From assembly GCF_037392515.1 (NCBI RefSeq), contig NC_090285.1, positions 5,211,501-5,275,500 of the forward strand: 64,000 bases of DNA, written 5' to 3'. The translations under genes and the position numbers were made by a program. The DNA is from Haliotis asinina (Eukaryota > Mollusca > Gastropoda > Lepetellida > Haliotidae). Within the stretch, counting starts at the first letter, position 1, and each line of letters begins with the position of its first letter. Below the pieces are notes generated by a model. The model worked only from the letters and a program-made list of their open reading frames with translations. It ran no database searches and was not told the origin of the DNA. Of the stretch, positions 42,926-56,100 are shown piece by piece.

Positions 42926-44749
42926 ATTAGAAAACATCCAAAAACTGATCCGATCTGTACCCAGGAGGTGTCGGACAGTGGTAGCAGCTGGAGGTGGTCA
43001 TATGAAGTACTGACTTCAACACCACCTGGTGGACAGCAGTAATGACTGTGATGACTGAATATCTCATGAAATATGGACCGGATAGGAATGCATTGCTCGA
43101 CAAAATTTCATTCATGTTTCTTTGTTTTCCGCTGAAATCACCACATTTTCAGTGATATTTGGGTTTTGCGTTTCTTTTTTTTTTGAAGAGTGTCTATGTA
43201 GCAGTGATATTTTCATGCTTTTCATGAATCAGTTTGGTTTGTTTGCTGTGAACTATTTTATAACTATCTTATGTAAATTGGTGTTACAGTGTTTTATTCT
43301 TTACAAAGAAAATAGGAATAAAAATATTATATAAGTCATAAAAGGTCACTAAAAATATTGAAGGTTGGTGGTAGTGCTCTAAAGCTTGTGGTTTTATGTA
43401 TATGTCAATCATATTGACATTTAGGAGGGTTTGGAAAGTATTCCAGATGCATTTTATTCATCTGAAACGTTTCTATTGCACTTGTGGTTCAGAAAAGTGC
43501 TGGATCAAGAGTATTGTCTCACTTGGAATATTGTGTATCACATGACCCTAATTTATAGCTCCCAATTGGCTAATTTTTAAAAATTCCCATAATTCCTATG
43601 CACCAATCTGGGTACTCATCTAACAATACTTCAATATAGCAAAGTACAACAACAAGGAACAAGGTCCCCCAGGCATACAGATGTAGTTTTCATCAGACAG
43701 GTCAGTCTGATACTTTAACATGATGATAAGTTCAAGTGCAGTGGATTTCTTTAAATAACTTCATTGAATTAATTACATTATAAATGTTATTTGGTAATTT
43801 GTTACATATGGTAATGTTGTAAACTAGACAAAGGTGATAACTTATGTTTAAGCCCAAAGTTCATGTCGTATTGTATTATAGCTCTGGTGTAAAATCAAAC
43901 AGTATTGCAAGTATTGTTTCATTTTTCTACAACCATGGTTCACGGTTGTTTAGATGTATATATGTGCAATAGGTGTATTGTTTGTTTTGTGAGTGGAGAG
44001 CAGAGATACAGATGAAAGCGTTTTTATATTTCTGAATGATTAGTATCTGCTTCCATTGTCCTCAGCTTTCCCTGTGTTTATACATGCAATGGGTTTCTTT
44101 GCATTGTGTGAATGGAGATCATCAAATGTGCTGGTGAATGAGTTGTCACTAAGATAATTGATGATTGCATTTGGCAGGTCACATGTGAACACACGGTCCA
44201 GATTATACAGATCACATACTAGGCTCTATTCCACAAATGGGTATGATGTATTCTCATTTGTCCACATATGTCTATTTGTTATGTACAGCTTTCTAGTATT
44301 TATGAAGGGTTATGAAATATTTATCTGACTGTATGTAGTTGTGCACTTTATTGCCTGTCAATGTATGTGTACATATTGCTAAGTTTAACAGTTTCTTGGG
44401 CAAACTAGGTTACTGGACCATGAATTATTTCCCTTGGTGGCACAACCAATGTATCATGTAATTATTTCACTTGCTCAGTTATGCTGAATAACTTCATTGT
44501 TGGATTACAGAATTTATTGTGGCAAACTGCTTGGGCTGCCTATGCCAAACATCATGTATTGTACAAATTTTAATAAGAATGTTATGTCATTCCAGGGCTT
44601 ACGATTACCAATATGAACTTCTGAATAAACCACCCCTCACCCCCCTACAGCGAGTCATGTGATTCTTGGCGCCTTAACCAGCTGTAACATATATACCAAC
44701 CAACGCTGCAATACAGTGGTGACACATTTTTGTATACAACTAAGCTACA
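42926..44749. other. Unassigned AT-rich intergenic stretch
   Basis: I recognise no gene or repeat here. Open frames of up to 70-86 codons show no domain. It lies between the LINE chain and the duplicated flank of P450 copy B. Confidence 0.4.
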
Positions 44750-46235
44750 GATTTGACCTTGACTTGTGAATTATAGATGTTTTGAAGCTCATTTTGAGAA
44801 ATATACCTCTGCAAAGTGAATGCAATGAATGAATGACTTTATTTGGTGATGAGGCCCTTTACACAGAGCCAAAGATGTATCAGAGTATTACAGAGACACA
44901 GGAAACGCCTGTAAACTCTTACACACATTTATGAAGGGTATTTTCCCGTTGATTGGATATTGTAAACCAAAAGTTACTGTGTTCTGTAATCTGATTGGTT
45001 GAAAAACATGATTAAATGGTATTAGATTCCCGGAAACTGAAAGACTATTCACCGCGTATTGACACGTAAACAATTGTTTTGCTGTGTCATCAACAGTGGT
45101 GACGTCATTCAAATCATATTGTGACGTAAAGTTAGAATGACGTCACAAATGAGCAACTCCAGATGCTACCATGAGAACCAGCTGACTGGATATTGATGAC
45201 TTTTCTTATTACATTGTTTCTATGTATTGCTTAGAATAATGGGCACCTGGTTGACATGAAGGAAGTACTGCCATCGTAATATGATTTATTCCATGCAGGA
45301 ATTCACGAAAAACTCGTCTTCAGTAACTGTTTCTTGTAAGAGGCTTGTCGACTTGTAACCTGCATTGTTGTTCACTCAGTGCTCATGATGTCAATAACAG
45401 GATTATCCTATTTAAAGACCATTGATATATTGCGTTTATATTGATTGCTGAGTGGGTCACTGGACATCAAACACACAAACACAAGATAGTCTAAGGTGTC
45501 CTAGAAGCAAAGTCCTATTTCCCAGTAGCCTGCAATCTCATTACGATGCCGCTACCTAAAATCGTTGCACAAACAACGCGCATGCACCATGGCGCTATTG
45601 TCAGAGACCCTCATCTTTTGCCAAGTAAATACTGACAAGAAGCCTCATGACTATGTTCTATTTACAAGGCCTTTGACCTTGAGCTGTTGTAAAGTCAGCA
45701 CAGTGGCCGTGTGTATAGATACAGTCGACTTCAGCATTCAGGGACTTGGGTAGTGGGATAAGTATACATGTGTGTTATAATACTCGGCGTAGAGAAAGGT
45801 CAGTTTGACCTTATGAAACAGACCACCAAGAGCGAGCATGGCAGTATATATGTAGGTGACTGTGTTATTCCACTCTACAATTGAACAATAACAGAAGGGC
45901 GGATCCTATAGTAGGGATCTGTTATTGAAATCTTGTATTAGTTTTCTGAGTGAAGAAACTAAGTTTTCAAGAAGGCTGTATTGAACAATTATCGTACTAC
46001 GCGCTCCGGGCAGGACGCAGATCAACCATCGTGACAGCTGAAGGCGAGTTTCGTCCCGTTTTGTAAGCAAATACATAACATAACGGTTGCTGGATAACAT
46101 CTATATTTAATCATAAGCTCCGTGTCCATTCGAAGTAAAAGTGTGAAATATCTATAGGAACAGCGGCTAATAGTTACAGAATAGATAATCGTTTGTGTTT
46201 TGGAAAACAATACTTATTCCATGATGGTGATCTTA
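44750..46235. repeat. 3' flank of P450 copy B, duplicated at 16480-17260
   Basis: Blocks at 44760-44820, 45285-45420 and 46050-46235 align colinearly with 16490-16560, 16670-16800 and 17050-17260. The first gap holds inserted sequence (about 44820-45280) with two TGACGTCA palindromes (around 45100 and 45140), perhaps a small nonautonomous transposon. No gene was recognised. Confidence 0.5.
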
Positions 46236-46548
46236 TGCACATAGTGTGGAAAGAAGCGGAATTCGGTCATTAGATTTTTCTCCTAAACGCAAATCAAGAC
46301 ATTGCTACACCACTCAAAAACCAATTCTGGTCTGGTATTGTTTTATTATAAAAATATAACTTGGCGAAGAGCCTTCTGCCATGCTAATGCATGGTGATGC
46401 TGTCAAAAGTCTTCAATTTCCTTTCAGATCACCCACAGTGTCTATACCTTGTGTTCTTGTTGACATTACTTGTGAAGATTCGGTTAGAATTAGTCATCAG
46501 TAGCACATGCTTGTCTGACTGGTCATTAAATTCCCGTTACGTCGGACG

Positions 46549-46650
46549 ATGGTGATGTTGATCACTGGGTTGCCTGGTCCAGACTTCATTATTTACAGGC
46601 CGTCGCCATATAGCTGAAATATTGCTGAGTGCGGCGTTAAACAACAAACC
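46549..46650 (+). repeat. Abalone-type SINE, 3' part
   Basis: This is the 3' half of the SINE also seen at 16051 and 58094, with 'GTTGATCACTGGGTTGCCTG', 'CGCCATATAGCTGAAATATT' and 'GCTGAGTGCGGCG' and a short CAA-rich end. It lies about 45 bp beyond the stop codon of P450 copy B, possibly within its 3' UTR. Confidence 0.7.
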
Positions 46651-46694
46651 AACAACCAATGAATGCTGTTGGCATGGTGATGATCCATGCGGTA

Positions 46695-49600
46695 TTAGTT
46701 TCGGGGGATAGCTTTTACCTTGAATTCATTTGGCGAATGTGTGAAGCCCATTATTCCATCCATCGAAGGCCTTTTTCCGTTCACTGGGACGAATCTGAAT
46801 TTTTGAATCATGGTAGTGAGGAAGAGGAAGAGCTCCATCCGGGCCATTGATTCCCCCAGGCAAATCCTTCGACCTTGAAATATGAAAACCAAAGACCAAG
46901 TTCCATTATCGTGTGTATGTGTGTGTATGTGTGTGCATACGTGCGTGCGTGCGTTCGTACGTCCGTACGTGTGATGGGCGTTAAACGTCATGTTTCTCAT
47001 GTAACTCACCCAAAGAAAATGGAATAAATTCCTCCCTCTTCTGAATCTTGCCTTCGCCATCAAGGAAACGATTCGGCCGAAAGTTTTGTGGGTCTCCCCA
47101 TACATCCTTGTCTTGGAGGACTGAATCAAGGTTCAACATGACTGTGACGCCTTTCGGGAAGGTGTATCCTCTGAACTGTACATCTTGTGCAACTGCGTGA
47201 GGGACAGCAGTAGGAGCAATATCAGCGAATCTTAAGACTTCCAAAACGGTGGCCCCCACGTAAGGAAGGTTCGTCTTGTCCTTCATGGATGGTCGTCTGC
47301 TCTGTCCGACATTTTCCAGAATCTCCTGGAAGCACTTCTCTTGTACATCCGGGTAGTTCAGGAAGAAGACTAGTGCCCACCGTATTGTGGTGGACGTTGT
47401 CTCTGAGCCCGCAGCGAACAGATCAGAAACAGTCTGAGTCAGATTCTCCACTGCCAATACAAATGCAATATTTAGTGTTAATAGATCACTATCTATATCT
47501 AAATGAGCACTTATATATGTGGCTTAAATAATATTTACAATGCTATGACACTACAATATTGACCCAGTGCTTCACGAATCACATTATTTATGTCACAAAG
47601 AACGTGACCAAATAACTATTACAAAACAATAACATTCTTAGCTTTTAAGAGGCAAGTGTGCAGTCCTGTGCGTTGAACTCAGGTCACAGTTAGTTGCATT
47701 TAAGCAACGTCGAGCTCGGACAGTCCTTGGGTGGCCAAGCTTGTTTTTAAGCTTGACTTCTGAGATTTTCTAATCTTCAGGCCAGCCCCACACCGACACA
47801 TGTCATATGACTATAGCATTGCAGCGCCTAAGAGGCAGCTTGGGTTATCCGGGCTAGTAATAATCAAATTCTGATAACAACGATGAGTGAGCATCTAGTC
47901 AGATGAGTACTAGGCGCTGCATTATATTATGTTTGTTTTCGGAAAACGTTATGCACCTGCAGCAAATACCGTTATACTAGATCGCACTTACAGTCTAATG
48001 TCGTTGTTTCTTGTTTCTGTTGGCGATGTCGCATCTCCTTCAAGTACACATGGATGAAGTCATCCCGATTTTCATCATCGTGGTCGTTCAAGTGATTCTT
48101 AATGAAAGGATGAATTAGCAGATTATTCACAATATCTACATTAGCCATCGTATTCCTGAAGCGGAACGGATCTCCAGGCAGAAATCGCACAAGGGGGAAA
48201 ACATTTAATAATCCCGATGTTGTGCTGCTTTGAAAAGTGTCATCCATTGCTTTCAGAAATTTGATGAAGACACTGTCAGTATATTCAAAACGTTTGCCGA
48301 AGACAATGGAACACATGATATTTGATACGGCATTCTGCACAAGACGTTGAATGTCGAAACCTTGGCCTTTCTGTTCGTCCAGGGCCAAGACAAAGTGTGC
48401 AATTTCCTCGTGTATTTTGTCCTCCATGATGGTTCTTCCCGCCCCAAACTCTCGCAGAGTGTTGAGAGCAAAACGCCTCTGTTCATGCCACAAGTCCCCA
48501 GAAGTTCCGACTATTCCTGTTTAACAAATACACAAGTAGAATAGTAGTAGTATAATAGTAGGATATGGCGTTATGTGTCAGTGTTTGTAGAAATATGTAG
48601 AACACTGTTGCATTTGTATCACGTTGTACTGTTGCATTTGTATCACGTTGTACCTGTTAAGACTGGTGACTTGTAACTATACTAACTCTGGAAGACAAGA
48701 CTCGTGTGGAATGTTCTTGGCATATTCTGGCATATTCTGGCATATTCAAGTGCAGTGTTCCCCAAGGTGAAAGGTTTGGAAGCGTCTTTTGTATACAAAG
48801 CGGGTCTAAATCTTGTCTTGATCAGACGACATTTGACGTTTCGTGAAGACCAGCAGTTGTGTGACTATCACACATCCTGGTCCTGATTTCTTGAAACAAA
48901 CATATTTATTATTACTTTAAATTCAAACCATCTGAGTTTTTAACTAAACAGCATTTTAAAGAAAAAAGAGTAATCTATTCACCAAGCCTAAAGTGTCTGC
49001 TATGTTTCAGTTTAATATTGATTGTAGTGTATTTTGGGAAATCAGTGTCCTATGTTTTCTCAAATTTGAGTAAAAACGATAACTTAAGTCAAAACGGCTA
49101 CTGCATCGTATTCCTGTTGATTTTATACCTTATTATGTTTTACCATTAGTGTCATTCCTGGTGGTTTGAATAATTAGCCCATGTTTGTTACTGTTGTTAG
49201 AATTGTCATATTCCTCTTTTACGCCAGGTTCTTTTGCTGACTGATTTCCACTTACTATTTTAAGTGGAATGGACACTTACCAGTGTCAAAATAGTGCGTG
49301 GTGTGAGTGCTGTGTTGTACCGCTAGCTGTACAGTGCTGCTAAGGTGTGGTATGGGTCAACTGTATGGTGTTGCCAAGGTAAGACATGGGCCAGCAATGT
49401 AGTGTTATCAAGGTATGACACCGGTCAGCAGTATTATTATGCCGCAAAGTGTTGATGTTATTTACGCAACTGCTTTGAAAATATGAAAATGCATAAAGTT
49501 AACAATGGGTGTAAACATGACCTCCAAATGGAAACACTATTTCGAGAGTGACATATTCTCACAGTGATGCTTTTCCATTCAAGGAAAAAGTAATGTTCAC

Positions 49601-50028
49601 ATGCATGTGGTATTATAATCAACAGAGGCTGTATATTGGCACAGTTAAAGTTTTCAATACCAGTGTCGTGCCTGCCATTAAACACCTTCCAACGTACCTT
49701 TTCCCTTTAATATAAAATCACTTAAAAAAGAGTGCGGTCTGTCGGAGAAGACGTCGGCGTTCTTGACTATGGCTTCTTTAAGGACGCTGTAGCCATTGAG
49801 GACGATGAGAGGCTTGTGGAAGACGTACAGGCTGAAAATGTCGCCATACTTCTGTCGGAGGTTCTTAAACAAGACCCTGGGATCAGTACCCATGGACAGG
49901 GCGTTCCCCACGAATGGAAGGAGAGGGGGGCCAGGAGGAAGTCCGGGTGCTCGGCGCGTTGACAGCCACAACACTGCCAGTATCACAACCAGAAATACGG
50001 AAACTGTTGTAACTCCAAAATCCCACAT
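46695..50028 (-). CDS. CYP2-like cytochrome P450, copy B (intact, four exons)
   Basis: The exons on the minus strand are 50028-49698, 48516-47992, 47450-47010 and 46873-46695, with GT/AG borders, all phase 1, giving 491 residues. It is a heme-thiolate monooxygenase of the CYP2 clan, expected on the endoplasmic reticulum through its N-terminal anchor (residues 1-25). Visible motifs are the hinge 'LPPGPP' (30-35), helix C 'WHEQRR' (120-125), the I-helix 'AAGSETT' (298-304), ExxR 'EVLR' (356-359), 'FRPNRF' (409-414) and the heme loop 'FSLGRRICLG' with Cys437. The ATG at 50028 was chosen because its partner in copy A is the only option and it has A at -3; an ATG two codons upstream (50034) is also possible. 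The substrate is unknown. Confidence 0.9.
49320..49440. repeat. Degenerate 34-bp minisatellite units in P450 B intron 1
   Basis: Three to four diverged units of the same family as 27866-29455 are recognisable, e.g. 'GTACAGTGCTGCTAAGGTGT' and 'GACATGGGCCAGCAATGTAG'-like text. In the other array the family lies upstream of copy A's exon 1; here it lies inside copy B's first intron. Confidence 0.7.
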
Positions 50029-50034
50029 CGTCAT

Positions 50035-51239
50035 ACGCTGATAGTTTCCTCTCTGAATCTGATCCGAGACACTACATTGACAGTACACACTGATAAATAT
50101 TAGCAACGGTTTGTCTATGTTAGCTAAACAGATATCAGATAAACAGCTGTCATGTGGAGCACACATTTCTAGATATCTGTCATACCCTGACGAATACATT
50201 AAACGAGGGTTTGGATAAGTAAATCACACTTCTATTGAATACACGTGTATTGTATTTGTAGATGTATGTATGCATAAATTGGGGAACAACCAAGGAGCTC
50301 ATTCACTGGCAGAGAATGTCAGTTCGGTTCTCAACAGTTTGTAAATGTTACATTGACTCGAGCATCTGAAGATAAGCGTCAATCAACGAATATCTTTGGG
50401 TATTTCTTTCAGGCTAGTATAACTTGATTACTGCTTACATCTGTGTAAAACTCACTAACTAGTACCATATTACAGACACGCGTTTTTCAATTTGAACCCT
50501 ATTTTCACATGTGATAAAACAAACTGAGTTACAGAACACGTTATATAGAGCAATACAGATGCTATTGCTTTGGTGCGATATTCACTGATAGCCCCATTTT
50601 GTATACAGAGATGCACTCATTGTTGTCATTGCAAAGGAGACATGACGTCACAGACAATAGCTCAATGGAAAATGACATGAAGAAACAGGGAGTAATGGCA
50701 ATGGGAATGGAAGTAAACATTTGCTTGTATTTCCTGAGAGTGTAACGCTCTTGTGTTGTTATTAACATTTACAGGAACATTGACCTCAGGTGAACACTTC
50801 ACTTGCCTTCATGTATTTTGTAAAGTTGGCTCAACAATGATTTCCAGAAGTCTGGAACTTATTGACACTTTCAGCATGGGTGAGTTATTGTTTCGACTAC
50901 ACATTGACAAATCTTATAAATAATTCAGAATAGGATCAGTTTAGTGTCTTAGGTAAGTGGTTTTATATTGTATTTCTGCGACACATTCACCCCATTTACG
51001 CTTACGTTTAGGGTGAGTATCATGTGCTCCCAAGACAAAGACACTTTGTGCCTTTCATAACTGATAGCCTGTGTTGACTTTGTCCGCTGTGTCCACTGGA
51101 TGACCTATATGTTGATAATGGTACGGGACGACCCCTTTTATAGGTCGCTCATGGGGCCGCTTGTGTAACTACGGTGTTGAGTCAGGACGCCGACCTTTCG
51201 ATTTTCCACTAGTCTACGGACGTCGACCAGTGGTCTCCT
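50035..51239. promoter_or_regulatory. 5' flank of P450 copy B; no clear promoter element
   Basis: This is upstream sequence of copy B on the minus strand. The frame stays open from the start codon up to 50199, which is probably chance 5' leader sequence. No TATA box, initiator or response element was confidently recognised. Confidence 0.2.
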
Positions 51240-51742
51240 GTGACGGTTAGGCTGAGTAGGGTTGCACAAGGGGAACATGTTGCATGTTATTTACAACTGA
51301 CTGAAAAAATTATAATAACAATAATTAGCAGGGTCTTGATACTGAACACCGCTAATATCTTTGACATAAATATCTATGAAATGGCTAATGAATTCACATT
51401 TGATTTCGAAACGGCAAAAGCACAGCTAGATCAGAGATTCATCATACAGCTCGCGTCAGTCGTTACTTAGTTGTTGGCGGATTCATGTACAAACGTCAAC
51501 AAGTGGAAACGAGAGTGGATATCATGGCTAAACACTGCAAAAGACTGCAAATCCACTGCACAATGGTGAAAGATGAACACAATCTTCAAAGCTCATCTGT
51601 GTCAAGAACACAGATCAACACTGAAAACATGGAGCTGCAGTATGCTGCTTACCAGCGTCCTTCCAAAAAAGGAAATGCCAGGATTTGGAACGACCACTGG
51701 ATGACACCCGTCACCAGGTTGGACAAGGAACACCGTCAGTGA
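51240..51742 (+). other. Two adjacent short orphan open frames
   Basis: A 76-codon frame (51240-51470, GTG-initiated) is followed by an 85-codon frame (51485-51742, ATG start) in a different frame. The second is polar and Gln/Lys-rich ('MYKRQQVETRVDIMAKHCKR'). I do not recognise either. They could be exons of a small gene, a decayed element or chance. Confidence 0.2.
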
Positions 51743-52099
51743 GACGACTTTCTAATTCAGCATCCCAAATGTTGCATTTGGGTTAAAATCTGTATATCAA
51801 TCTCTGTGAAAAAAATTTGTGTTTTATGTATCATGCATCATTTATACGCATCAGATATGCAGTGTATTTATTAAAAATGTCATGTATTTACTTATGTTAA
51901 TCATTGTGAAAAACGTTAAAATCTGTCACATATGTTTGTTGATGAGTATTTCAAGTACCTCTATGGAAATATACTGATCAAATATAAACTAGAGTCGTCT
52001 TCTCAGTCGGTGTGCACTCAACCGCATAATCCAGTTATCCTCAGTCTTCTTTGTCCTCGTAATTCTTCATGGATTGGCAAAATGAAGTAAGTGATATCT

Positions 52100-53170
52100 T
52101 AGGATTGTGTTCACAATTAAACTGTCATGGCCTAAAGCACAAGCATGTTTAGCAGCTCAAACAAGCAAAGCTATATTCTCCACCTACAATTACCAAAAAC
52201 ATTTTGGATGTATTCATCACAAGGACATGTTTTAAGATATTTGATTCCATGATTACCCCTATTCTGTGTTATGGATCAGAGATTCGGGGAATCACTCATT
52301 GCAGACATATCAAAACTGTACAATTTAAGTTTTGTCAGACGTTTCTCAAAGTCAGCAGGTATACCAATAATACCTGAGAGACTGGTAGACTTTTAATACC
52401 ACTATACCTGTTGATCAATAATGTACTGATGCAGGCTGTTGCAGCTATAACGGAATAGACTCCCTTATGAGGAAAACCAAATGCTCAAATCTCTGGATGT
52501 TATCAATAAATCTACCTGGGTTTTACACGTAAGACAAATCCTGTTTCTCTAACTAAGGCTGTGGGTTTGTATGGATATCACAAGAAATTGGCTGCATTTA
52601 AACATGTATAACTATCTTCAAGTAGCGATATTATGACTGCTTCCTTCAATATTGGCGCTCCGCACTTGACTCTGCATCTAACCGTAAATACCATTCACAA
52701 TTTAAATCTTTACTTAATGTTGAACGCTACTTGTCCTGTGACCAATTACCATATCAACGGGAAGTTTTAGCTATGTTCCGCTGTAACAACTTCAGATTAA
52801 ACCGGTTGCCATACAAATACACCATATGACTAATGTCTCTGGCTTTACTGTCACTCTGACGGTTTAAACTACATGCATGCCAAATTTCTAAATGCAACGC
52901 ATTCGTTAATATAAATTTTGGTTAAACCATCAATTAACGCCAGGGACTTCGATAGTGTAAATTCAGCTACGGTCCAAACAGGTATCAAAAGAATGCAAGT
53001 ACTTATGATCCCTGGTGTGGTGATCTACCTTTAGTTACTCGCGATCTATAGTCCATTTTAATTGTTCATTAATAGTATTTTCTGTAAATAGCTACTTCTA
53101 TATTGTATCTGTGATATTCTAGTTAGTATACTGCCCATCGATGGCAGGCTTAATATTCACAATAAATGTA
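52100..53170 (+). mobile_element. LINE RT C-terminal fragment (YGSEIWG type) with 3' end
   Basis: The plus strand encodes, across frames, 'FDSMITPILCYGSEI' and 'FKFCQTFLKVSRYTNNT' (52235-52370), then 'SALDSASNRKYHSQFKSLLN', 'VERYLSCDQLPYQREVLAMF' and 'RCNNFRLNRLPYKY' (52660-52830). These are the C-terminal landmarks of LINEs related to the fragment at 6500-7230. The sequence to about 53170 looks like 3' UTR. It is broken in several places. Confidence 0.5.
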
Positions 53171-56100
53171 GTATCAATTTTCAATTTCTTGTCACATTAT
53201 GTTTGAAAAACTGCCCATTCAATTCTCTCACTAACACCCCTCTTCTGCTTTTGACATATGCTCCGACATCATTCACAATAATTTTGTAATTGTATTCCTA
53301 GTATTTGATAAGCTGTCTACGCTATTTTGTGCCCATATTTGTGAACACACAAATATGTAAGAAACCGTTTGATGTTTGTGCAAACAGATGATTGTTTACG
53401 ATGAAAAAAGGTAAACAGCAGATACATACTTCTTTCATATCATAAATTTCGACCACTTTACATTGTAAGCTAAACAGACTTGCCATAATCGTTCATCGGT
53501 GTCTTGCCGCTACGATTCCATGAACTTTTTGGATGGCATGAACAAACTGCATCTGACAGGCAGTGGATCGAACCTCTAAACTGTGTCAAAGTGCTTCAAC
53601 ATATGTGTTGAATACAAAGTCAGGGTGTAATAATTAAGCCTGTCATTTATAGATCATTTTCTTGTAAAATCACGTGGTCATTAATTATTTGGAAGTCTTA
53701 GTGCCGATGGGTCGAATCATGCTCGAGTGGTTCTGTGCGAATTTGTCGAATTCCATACCTTGTTAACACTCTGGGAGAGTCTAAGTTTATTAATGAAGGG
53801 GTCGACTTGTATTGGATTAGACAACACGAAGGTAGACCCTAGTTCTTGTCCCTATCTTCCCTCTTAGTGAAAAAAAAATATAATTGCTTAACATCAAATT
53901 ATCACTTACGACAAAACACTCTTATTTATCTTAAACTGATGTTATAAAGTGTAGGATAGCCGATTATCTCATCATTCACTAATGATTAAGAAAGGAAGGT
54001 GGGCTCGATGAGAACTAACTACAGAATACTAACTGAGATTTAAAGTTATTATATATGTTGCTTTATACCTATATAATGTTAAAATGATTATTGTGAACAC
54101 TCTTGACAGATCATTATGCCCCGAAGTCACTGTATTGTATAATCTTTATTTACTGTATTTACTTTATGACACAATATTTTATAAACTTTGACATGCAAAT
54201 CATCAGTATTATGTGTATTAATGACTCATGATCACACATGCCATTCTGTAGATAGTTCACAAGTGTAAATAGCGTTTTATGTCATATCTTGATGTGTGAT
54301 CAAATCTGTTGAAAGCTGAAACTGACAGAAATTTGGCCTGTTGCCATTCGGATTTGATAGTTTGATGTGATCTATACATGATTCTTATTTGCATCATTTA
54401 TCTCAATTACATCTGAGTAATTGACTAAATCAGTTGCACAGGTGAATGCAATGTATCATATCCCACAAGTCGCGGTAGATGAGCGGGTTGGGCGGCCCAA
54501 TTTCTGTGCTGTAAATTACTGGGAAAGCATAATCCCAAATAAAACATGTTACATTTAGCCACTTTCTAAATGGTCTTGTGGAATCAGAGAGATTAATATG
54601 TTTCTTGGAAAATACTCTGAATTTTTCATTTTCATGAATGGCCCCTTGCTGGAGTGACACTATCCTCCTTCTGGCTCCTGGCAATTTTTAGACAGTGAAA
54701 CATAACAGTTAAAACTAACGGAAATGCTACTTTTAGAACTATGAAGGGTGCAAAATGATATCAATTGCATGGGACTTACGACTAACGTATCTTTTCCAGA
54801 GGGCAATTATTAATACGTTGCTTTAACGCCTATCAAAGTGCAGCCAGTCAGAGTTATTTATTAATTCGTCGAAGTTAATGTATTCACTTACTATTTACAC
54901 TATGTATATTCTTATAAAATCTACCGATTAGTTCAATTTCTTTTATGTAAAACCAATAACTAAATGCAGGCATACACTGAAGGGACCCTTGAATGAATGA
55001 ACCCATGAAAGTCTTGGACGAATTTTGTCCATTCAGGTGGATTCGCTAAGTATGTCATACTCATATGCACATAGTGCGGCAATCAGCGGCCATGTGACAT
55101 TTTTTCTCTCTCTTCAAGCTGAACCATGTATCGGTGTATGTTGCTTAATACTAAGTTACAGCTGTGTCAGTTTTGTATGGGAGAAGAACACGTTGAAGAA
55201 CCCATAAAATCTTTGTTTTCAGTGCACTTCGTGGTTGTTGGTTGGAGGCAAATAACGCTTCCAACTTCTTACAATTAGGATGAATCTCGGGTGAAACTTC
55301 CCTCTACATATATACTCAAAATGATCTTTCAGCCAACGATACAATTTGTATTTTGGCAACACCTAGTGACATTGCTGTAGCAAAGTAGGAGCAACATGAC
55401 CTTTTGGGTAATCTAAAGTAACTGTCCCGCTTTAATGCGGAAATAGAGTTTTCTATCAATCGCTAATACATTCTGTTTGTTTTTTTTCACTCTGGCTACT
55501 CGCGGCACTACCAGTATGCTGATATATAGCAATACGCTTTTCAAACGATACGTACTGCAATATTATGTCTGACCGTGAGTGAGTGAGTTTAGTCATCTCT
55601 GTTACCTATGGACTTTGCCCTGAATACAAAGTTGCAGCCTGGAAGAAAGCCTTTGTTGGAGCAACCGGCATGGAGAATGATTAGTGTTTTTCCTTTCCTT
55701 AGAGGCAGCTTCCTACGTGACCCCATATCACCACCTATACATGTACCTAGTTACTGCTGGCAGTGTGCGAGGCATTGACCCTCTTCTCGTTCAAGTACAC
55801 TGGCTTAAACACTTCTATACGCTTCTTCTTCATAACCCTGAGAAAAATATTTCTCAAGCGAACGATATCAGAGCGTACACAGAGTACTGACCTATTCTTC
55901 CCCAAACTTCTCTTATAACGATACCCCGAAAGAGTGTAAGTGTCGCCAGAGTGTGTGCTTTGATACTCTGAGGTTGTGTTCTTGACTCAAATGCTTTTTA
56001 AAAATTTTCAGTGACATGTATTTGTTTTCAGAATGGAGATAGTTGATAGCCTGCTTTACAAGGTTCTTTTGAAAGTTGTCCAAATGTTTTAATTTGTGTG

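Noticed and set aside
44176-44190. AGGTCACATG motif like the Kolobok-like end
   Set aside because: Only ten bases match, with no partner end and no homologous interior.
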